This document shows positions 56,544 through 64,000 of a stretch of DNA of 64,000 nucleotides, in pieces; position 1 is the stretch's first letter, and every line of letters begins with the position of its first letter. The stretch spans positions 19,735,656-19,799,655 of the forward strand of contig NC_059348.1 in the NCBI RefSeq assembly GCF_019703515.2. The letters are read 5' to 3'. A program made the position numbers and the translations under genes. The DNA comes from Myxocyprinus asiaticus (Eukaryota > Chordata > Actinopteri > Cypriniformes > Catostomidae). Under the pieces are notes generated by a model. The model did not search any database and was not told where the DNA came from. It saw nothing but the letters and a program-made list of their open reading frames with translations.

Positions 56544-58231
56544 TAAATACACTGTTCCACATAAAGTACTTATACATCAAGTATACAAAGCCTATATGAT
56601 GTGAGGCCATTTTAAATAATTAAAATAATTAAATCAAGTCAGTTAAGCTCAGCATAAAGAAGCTCTTATGCATAAAGAAGCATAAAGAAGTATACAATAT
56701 GCATACTGTACATTTGATTAAACAAGAAAATGAACAAAACCAAAAGTATTTCAACCTCTTTTTTCACTGTGGGTCTCAAGGAGACAGGTTCCTATCTTTT
56801 GAATTGTGCCCTAAACTTTTAGAAGTACTTATTATTAGTAGTAGTAGTAGTAGTAGTTGTAGTAGTAGTAGTAGTAGTATCATTATTCAAAAACAATATT
56901 TACAAATAAGCTACAATTTATCTAATATTTAATCCAAAGCTCAACTCTCAAAACTCTTAATCACAATTAATGTAGCCTTATTAGGCTCCATCTAGCCTAC
57001 TGCCCCAAAAAGTTCAAAACTCATTTTCTTTTTCATTGGAAGATGCCACATTTCTCTTATTTTTCTAGCTAACCTTTTATACAGCCTTCTGAACTGATGA
57101 ACCAGTTTTTAGTTTGTTTGTGTTGTACAGTATTTGCATCTAACAGCCATTTTTATTTATGCAAGGACCATGCTGCTTGATAACTCAATGTTGTTTTGTT
57201 TTTTAGCCTTATTTTTACATGTTACAAAGGTTCTGCAGTGTTTCTGTGTATTATAACAGGAAAGGGTGCTGTATAGTATTGTTAGTGTGTAAGAACACCC
57301 CTCAATGTTTCTGGTGGTTGCGTCCCTGCATGGCAATATGGACAGTACTGGGAAATTGATGGGGAATACAGGATTTATTTTATTTTATTTTTTGGGGCAA
57401 AAGTTGATTTTAAATCAATTTCTAACTGTTGTTTTGCCCAAAATTCACATAATTGTTAGCACTTGATGCTTACATGGTTTAGTATGGTTTTTATATGAGA
57501 ATATCTTGATAACACAAGATGATTGCACACATTTCAATATCAGCTGAGATGAAAGTAGAAGAGGTTGTGATGGGTCTTAATTACATGCTTACATAGAGAA
57601 TGATTCAAATCAAAATAAAACACTACAGTTATTTTGAGGGGGGCATATTTGTTGAATATACAGTAAATAGACTATATGAAATGTACACTATCTTATTAAA
57701 GTTTATTCTTATTTCCATACATTGTTTTGTTTTTATGCACATAACTTTGAATAATCATGCTGCAGAGTGCACCATTTTGTAACATTTTATTTAAGAGAAA
57801 AGCAAATTATCTCTCTCTATTTTTCAGGCTACCTTCACATAGTCAGTGTTTGGGATTGACAACCGTATTTACTTACAGGTGTGAGTCTTGAAATGTCCCG
57901 TTCATACAACAGCGAACAGTAGCTGATCGAATGCTGTCTGTATTGGCTAATTTATACTTACTGGGCGAACAGGCTTCGCTTGGTTCGCCTACAAATGATG
58001 ACAAAGTGCAGTAACGTTTTTGTTCTGCCAAGGTGTTCGTTTGGTGATATTTCTCCTGTTCGTGTACATCTCTGAAATTCTTGACCTTGGAGAACTCGGC
58101 TGGTCGAAGAGCGTCGATTATTGGTTAAAAAACTAATAGTGGGTGTGGTTTGGACATGACGTTTTTATTTTTTTTTTATTTACAATCGCGTGTGCCCGCT
58201 GCAGAGTTGTTATATAGGTTACTGTCATTAA
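56544..58231. other. Non-coding stretch with a (GTA)n microsatellite
   Basis: A GTA/TAG microsatellite lies at 56836-56879. No domain-bearing frame. Confidence 0.5.
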
Positions 58232-58478
58232 AATGGATAACTTTGAAGCCCGTCTCTAAGAGATTGTGCAGAAGTATACTTTTTTACATGATTTGCAACA
58301 CAAACTCTACAAAGACAGCATGGCCAGGACAGATGAGTGGAGAGAGATTGGAGTTTTTAAAAGTGGAAGGGGCTCTGTGACAAATTTAATAAAGCAAAGA
58401 AGCAGTACAGTGCTAAAAGCGTTGGTCCACCGAGAGAAAAACCTGCATTATTGGCTTTACTTGTTGCTGGAACAGTAA
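58232..58478 (+). pseudogene. MADF-domain remnant
   Basis: The frame starts MDNFEARL, meets a TAA, then continues EIVQKYTFLHDLQHKLYKDS and MARTDEWREIG. This matches the N-terminal pattern of the MADF (Myb/SANT-like) DNA-binding domain, found in host regulators and in the accessory protein of PIF/Harbinger transposons. The second half (VFKSGRGSVTNLIKQRSS) is out of pattern after a small deletion. No transposase is nearby. Origin from a Harbinger-type element is inference. Confidence 0.55.
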
Positions 58479-59366
58479 CTCATTTTAAAACGACGTCGTG
58501 CGTAGTATAAATGCCAGCTTCGTTTGCCTAGTGTGCTTTAGTTCGTACAGGAGAAAAAAGTTCGACTTCTTCTGTAGTATAAATCAGGCTATGAACAACC
58601 GAAGTCACACAGCTGCAACCATAGTGACGGTGACTAAAAGATGGTGACGTCCATAATACTGGCATGTCTTATCACAATTGACGCCGCATTATTAAATAAA
58701 CAAGGCCAATCGATGCGTGAGTTCATCCATCAGATCATAATTAACCAGGACAGCAGCTTTGAATGCTTTTTAACCGCGTGCAGAGAGCAGCTTTGAGGCT
58801 TGCACCGGTGAGCAGCCGGCAGAAGACAGCGGCTGAATCTGTTTGCTGGACGTTAGTAAAATATTAATGAATCCAAGCAGTGGAATCATGTTTTGTGGAA
58901 GTGTTTTACACTAAATTATTTTTATTCTTTTGACAGTATTATTGCTGTATTTCCAACTGTAACTTTCTGTAGTTACTGTTTAGAGTATGTTGCTGTATTT
59001 TCCACCATGCCTTACTGTTGAAACTGTTTACAGTATGCCACTGTCAAATTGACCTGTAAACTTTAGGAAAAAATGAGCGGCAAAATAATGACAGTAATTT
59101 ACTGTTAAATTGCATTATAACTGGCCCAATTTCAAACCTGTACATACACAATTTAGAGGGGAGATTTGTGGAATTATTCAGTGATCTATTATCAAGAAGG
59201 AGAAACCCTGGAGATGTCTTCTCTTCATTGGACTTATACAATTGCATAAAAAGTAGAACAGTATGGGAATCCACCTAGCAACCTATGAACAATGAGCCTG
59301 AACTCGACTCCTCATCACTTCAGCCTTGAGAGGAGCAGAAGTAAAATGATCTCTTTTCGACTGAAC
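58479..59366. other. Non-coding stretch, no gene seen
   Basis: TACTGTTTAGAGTATG-like dispersed text lies near 58920-59060. No gene. Confidence 0.45.
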
Positions 59367-59371
59367 CAGGT

Positions 59372-59740
59372 TGTAACACTTCTCAATGGAAGGAGGAGGC
59401 AAGAAGCAAGGTTTCCTGGTTCAGGTAGGCGTTTTATTCTCTTCTGTGCAGCAGATACACTCTTTCAGGGTTTTCACTCAGTTCAATAATTCACTCTCAA
59501 AAATAAACAAACTTCTTCACAAACACTCAATAGCTTCAACATGTAATGGAAACAGTTTGACAATGCTGCACACTTGTTTCTCTCTCTCCCCGACTGCTGG
59601 CGGTGTGGCTCTTTTAAGCCGCTCTCCCCGTGCTCACTGAAATTAGAGACAGGTGTTAGACATAATTTAGCTCAGGTGTAAGCGCCCTTACCGCTTTCTC
59701 TCTCTCCGGAGAGACGCTTGACCACGCCCCCGCTGCCACA
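59372..59740 (-). repeat. Solo LTR with 5-bp target duplication
   Basis: On the minus strand it starts TGTGGCAGCGGGGGCGTGG and ends GAGAAGTGTTACA. It is flanked by a perfect CAGGT duplication (59367-59371 and 59741-59745). An AATAAAACGCC polyadenylation-type signal lies near 59430 on the minus strand. 369 bp, with no internal region nearby. Confidence 0.85.
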
Positions 59741-59745
59741 CAGGT

Positions 59746-60517
59746 GAGTACCAAAAATCGCACAAAACATCTTTTAGCAGTGTATAATAATTTTTTTAAA
59801 CATTCATCATTTGACAATGAAGATCTGCATGTAATTTTTTACAAGTAGCTTTGTAACAATAAAGTTTACGTTCTCAAACAGATACGAGTATAAGTTATAA
59901 CAGCCATTCTGTTTAGTATTGATGTAAGTACTTGCCAGTTTTGAAGTAATAAGTAACCAAATTACCTTGTCTGTGAACAAATGTTGTTGTATTTACACCG
60001 GTTGAACATACTTATTGGGCGCCCTGTTTTTTTTTATTTATTTTTTTTAGTAACACCGGCCACTTTATTTGACCCATCCATCTAAAATAAAGTTACATTA
60101 TGTACAAATATAACGTGTAAATGTTTTGCTTTGAATTTTATTTTTTATTTTATGTGTAACTTCTTCAGTTCTTTCTGAATAATCCACAACCTTTGTTGCT
60201 GAGAGTGTATTCTCTCCCTTGTAGCTTAAATGTCATGTTGATATAAAAACAAGACTGAAGTTATGATATGAATTGATTTTTGCATTTGGTTCTATAGGTC
60301 TAGACAGGTAAAGAATTGGAGAGTGTTCTTTCAGTCATCTGGTGAACATAGTATTTAAGTTTTTGAATGGATTTTTATATGTGTAGTCATAATTTACCTT
60401 TATGAGTTACATTTATGTGATATTTGAGTTGTCATTGTGTAATAAATGTTCTGGTTTTTGTGCAGAAAAGCCTCAATTGTTTCATTCTTTTTTAAATTGT
60501 AATGGATAGAAGTTAGT
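59746..60517. other. Non-coding stretch, no gene seen
   Basis: T-rich runs near 60028-60048. Nothing recognised. Confidence 0.5.
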
Positions 60518-60577
60518 TCCCTATCTGTCACTCACTCGACGTTGTGTCGATGTAGTGACACTAGGGGTCACACTTGG
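60518..60577 (+). repeat. Lone DIRS left-end fragment
   Basis: CCCTATCTGTCACTCACTCG and the following GATGTAGTGACACTAGGGGT match the first 55 bp of DIRS copy B (48301). The match decays after about 60570. No DIRS body follows. Confidence 0.85.
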
Positions 60578-60791
60578 GTCATTCACTTTTTTGAAGACAA
60601 AACTCACTGCTGTTCCCCAATAAAAGTAATTTATTAATCACAAAAAGTGAGATATCAATAAAAATGAAAGTGCAAGAAACCTCCTGTAGTGCCCGAGGAA
60701 AATATTTTATTATGTCTGGACAGGTTGAGCTAGAAGATTTCTGTTTAGACTTTTTAATTAAAGATCCTGTACTATCCTTTTTATGCAGAGG
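60578..60791. other. Spacer
   Basis: Nothing recognised. Confidence 0.5.
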
Positions 60792-61117
60792 ACTTAAAGG
60801 AAAGTTCAGCCAAAAATGAAAATTCTGTAATAATTTACTCACCCTCATGTCATTCCAAACCCATACAGTATGACTTTCTTCCTTCTGTGGAGCATAAAGA
60901 AGGAGATGGTAGTCTTAATGCTAGGGACTGATTTCCTCAGTCACTATTCACTTTAATTGCATCTTTTTCCATAGACTGAAAGTGACTGGTGACTGAGGCT
61001 AACATACTGCCTAGCATCTTGTTTACTATGGTGAAAGAAAGTCATATGAGTTTGTAATAATATGAGGGTGAGTAAATGATGACAGAATTTTCATTTTGGG
61101 GGGAACTTACCCTTTAA
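60792..61117. mobile_element. TTCACCC-family MITE, complete
   Basis: The left AAGTTCAGCCAAAAATGAAA and ACTCACCCTCATGTCATTCC pair with the right TATGAGGGTGAGTAAATGAT and CATTTTGGGGGGAACTTACC. The inner GTGACTGGTGACTGAGG marks the middle. Non-coding. Confidence 0.8.
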
Positions 61118-62706
61118 CTTTGAATGTGGTTTGGGTTTATGTATTGCCACTCCACTGATCACACAGCTAATAAAAGCCACACTGCAGTTTTTCCAGCAGC
61201 TCCATGGGTATGTCAGACAATGGGGAAACTGGCTGACTGTTGAATTTCTCACTTTTACTTGGTTTGCTGAATGAGGTTAAAAACACAATAGGATAATTGA
61301 TTTAATTACAGTCGATTAATTCAGCTGGTTCTTCTGCTAATTGCTTCAAGGGTTTTAATTACAGCTGAATTAATGTGTACTCAATAAACAATTGTTCCTC
61401 AATGGCCTGGACACAGATTGCTTTTGAAGTACGTGTGCCTTGTTTTCTTTGTATAGGTCCACTGGATATATTGTTGCACCTTGCAATCTCACAAACTCAA
61501 AATACATGGAAATGTAACATCTTCGGACCTTAGGACTATTGTATTTTTTTGTTTTTTCATGAGAATTGATGATATGATGAAAATATACGGTATACGGAAG
61601 GCTAAGTCCTTGCAAACTAATGGGTTGTGAACTGGACCATGGCATTGATGAATTGTTTGCCTGCTATGTTATCTTGACATCAGGGGCGGACTGGCCATAG
61701 GGACAACCGGGACTTTTCCCGGTGGGCTGGCCACGAAACGGGGCAGAACGGGGCTGAAGGGGTGGCAATAAGTTGAACGGGCCACCGCGTTATGCCAAAC
61801 GGGCCATGACTGGCTGAAGAGGGCCGCTTTGTGCTGCGATATGCCGAAGGGGGCTGCAATAAGCAGAAAAGGACAGCGACAGTCATTAATTTCCGACACT
61901 GTTTGCATTGTATCTTTCTAAGGTATTTAAAAGTTTGTTTTAGACATATAGTAGCAAGTAAACAAGATATCCCCACATGTATGTCAAACTACGTTTTGTT
62001 AATATTTGACACAGTTTAATATTGCCTACCTTAAAAACAAGTGAAGTTTGAACAGTGATTAAACGTGTTCAGATGGTTCCCTCGTTCCTAAATGAATGGC
62101 TCCTTTCCAGAATAAAAATGAAATATGCAGAAAATCACAGTATTACAGTTCTTGTATAGTGACATGGCAGAAAGAAGCTAGATAAGAGAGGACACAAGCG
62201 GCAGTTTATGCAAGTGCCCTGTGGGCTTTTCGTCGTGCCACGCACAGCATGTTTTAGTTTATAAACAGATTTAGCGCTTATAACTTTCTTCCTCCCAAAA
62301 ATTCAGAAATATTATGTATTTTTTTGTACTTTGTGGTGAAAAATAACTAGCGTGAATAACTGTGAATACTTCATTTTTAATCAACTCAAGTAAAAGTAAA
62401 AAAGTAGAAAAATGTGAAAAATATACTCAAGACCTGTAACGACAGTAGTTGTAATTCGTTACTTTCCACCTCTGGTCAAGAGTAACTGGTCTCCAACCAC
62501 TCAACACTCACCACTAACACTCAAACTAATCTTAACCCCACCCCTAAGCCTTAGCAAAAAAACTAATAGTCCTATGAATGTACAGTAACAATACTTGTAG
62601 TTGCAATACACAGTGTGTCAGGTGTGGGAATAGAGAGGCAGAATTGGAATGGGCTTAATTGAATAAAAAATAAGCACAAAAAAAAAAAGATCGGAGAAAA
62701 AAAAAA
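61118..62706. other. Non-coding stretch with a GC-rich dispersed repeat
   Basis: GGGGCGGACTGGCCATAGGG near 61682 begins a GC-rich block to about 61875 (GGGCCATGACTGGCTGAAGA); the first motif also occurs as a short piece near 12113. No gene is recognised. Confidence 0.45.
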
Positions 62707-63127
62707 CTTAACACTTTATAATAAGTATACATTAATAAATGACTTATAAATAATTTTTAAACCATTAGTTTATAGTTAATTCATAATTTATTAATTGATG
62801 TCTCTATTGTTAATACATTAATAGTCTATATACAAATAGAATGGTCTTCATTTATTGTCACTGTAATTAACAAATTATTATTGTTTAATTAGTGCATATG
62901 TAAAGGGTTAGATAATGTTTTTCATCCTTTGTAAACAACTTGTTAATCATATCTAACAGATGTATTTCAAACCAGAAGTAAATTAGTTGTTAATAATTCA
63001 TGGGAACATTAAGAAATTATTAATTCATAGTTAATAAAGAAATATAAAGAAATGTTTATGTATATAATGAATTGATACACATTTATGCTTAATTAATGTA
63101 TTTGTAATTTTAGGAACACTTACTATT
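62707..63127. repeat. AT-rich dispersed repeat (TTTATAATAAG type)
   Basis: It starts CACTTTATAATAAGTATACA and ends near AGGAACACTTACTATTAATG, an imperfect inverted pair typical of a fish MITE. The interior consists of AATAAATGACTTATAAATAA-like motifs. Confidence 0.5.
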
Positions 63128-63810
63128 AATGCAATTACAGGGGTCATGAAATGGAGAAGAAAATAGTCCTTGATATTTAGACATATAAGAGGTCATGTTT
63201 ATAAAAACATACTGTTAGTTTCAGAACTCAAAACTTCCTGCCTGGTCTAAAAAGAGTATTTATAGTTACCACCCTGCTGAAACATCTTGTTTTATAATCT
63301 GCGTGTTCGTGACGTCACGAGACATTGCTAATTTGCATTTACGCGAGTCATCGTCATGGTGCTCACTGCTCACACCCACTGGTGCTCAGAGAGAGAGAGA
63401 GAGATAGAGCAGGACAAACAGGCCTAGTGTAGTGCGGCCTAACTATTCCCAATTCCTGAACAACAAAGGAGACCAATCTCGACTATTTTGAAATATTTTT
63501 GTATAAAAACATGCACTACACACCACTGTAATAAATAGCTTTGATTGTTTCACAGTCATTGCTAAGTATTGTTGGCCTGTACATCAATTCAGAGCATTCC
63601 TGTATCTGTTTATCTATATCTGTCCATCTGGTTCTGGATTTTTGACTGCTCCCTGATTCTTCTATTCAGTGTTTTTGATTTGGATAGTTTGCCTAATTGG
63701 ACTGCTTCCCTGGCTTGTGACCTGTATACTGTTTTGGATTTATGGATTTGTCAGACTCTTCTGAATTTCTTAATAAACCTCTGCACATGGATCAACCCTC
63801 AGCATCAGCA
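63128..63810. other. Non-coding stretch, no gene seen
   Basis: The 91-codon frame at 63569-63844 is low-complexity and has no domain. A GA repeat lies near 63390-63408. Confidence 0.4.
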
Positions 63811-64000
63811 TTGTTCCACAGTGAGGCACTTACAATGTAAGTGAATGTGGCCAATTTTTGGAGGGTTTAAAGGCAGACATTTGAAGCTTATCATTTTATG
63901 AAAGCACTTACATTAATTCTTCTGTTAAAACTCATTTATTATTTGAGCTGTAAAGTTGTTTAAATTGTAATTTTTACAGTCATTTTAGAGTTTTAGGGAT
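63811..64000. repeat. Dispersed repeat running off the window end
   Basis: GGCACTTACAATGTAAGTGAA and the following TTTGAGCTGTAAAGTTGTTT are widespread cyprinid repeat text. The first part resembles 34250-34275 (GGCACTTACTGTAAGTAGAA). Confidence 0.45.

Noticed and set aside
63569..63844. 91-codon plus-strand frame near the window end
   Set aside because: Low-complexity hydrophobic text without a domain, running into a dispersed repeat.

Overview
This window is vertebrate, and almost certainly cyprinid-type teleost, genomic DNA. It has no intact protein-coding gene. It is AT-rich, non-operonic sequence packed with mobile-element remains typical of ray-finned fish: DIRS-type tyrosine-recombinase retrotransposons, L2-clade LINEs, Sleeping Beauty-like and other Tc1 transposons, a piggyBac-like element, hAT and other MITEs, solo LTRs, tRNA-derived SINEs and many microsatellites. 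The species call rests on this repeat spectrum and is an inference.

Layout. At 0.76-0.87 kb there is a hAT-like end. At 1.24-7.62 kb lies DIRS copy A, a composite: the right end of a DIRS element lies inverted on the left, followed by an L2 LINE that lacks its 3' end, then a decayed DIRS body. At 8.4-10.0 kb there is a roughly 21-bp minisatellite, separated from a short second block by about 0.75 kb that contains a SINE. Two copies of one Tc1-type MITE lie at 10.0 and 16.5 kb. A TTAA-flanked piggyBac-like element with a transposase N-terminus lies at 12.6-14.45 kb. Solo LTRs with perfect 5-bp target duplications lie at 20.5, 22.5 (with a SINE inside) and 59.4 kb. At 23.4-28.3 kb is a minus-strand cluster of LTR retrotransposon remains with a gag-like ORF, an in-frame 39-bp coding minisatellite and no visible pol.

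A 5'-truncated L2 lies at 31.36-32.99 kb, and a minus-strand L2 3' end of the same subfamily at 44.4-44.9 kb. At 37.0-38.6 kb (minus) is a broken ORF with a coiled coil followed by an SGNH-hydrolase domain, abutted by two nested MITEs. A Sleeping Beauty-like Tc1 element lies at 41.5-42.85 kb. Next to it, at 43.3-43.75 kb (minus), is the only host-gene-like sequence recognised: an orphan, damaged adiponectin-like C1q domain. A hAT MITE with an 8-bp target duplication lies at 44.9 kb and a Tc1 remnant at 45.9-46.4 kb.

DIRS copy B, at 48.3-53.94 kb, keeps the full terminal and internal repeat architecture (left ITR, gag, RT/RNase H, tyrosine recombinase, internal complementary region, right ITR) but has broken ORFs. 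A further Tc1 remnant (55.5 kb), a MADF-domain remnant (58.2 kb), a lone DIRS left end (60.5 kb) and more MITEs fill the rest. No gene set acts together here. The interest is in element architecture, nesting order and captured or orphan coding fragments.
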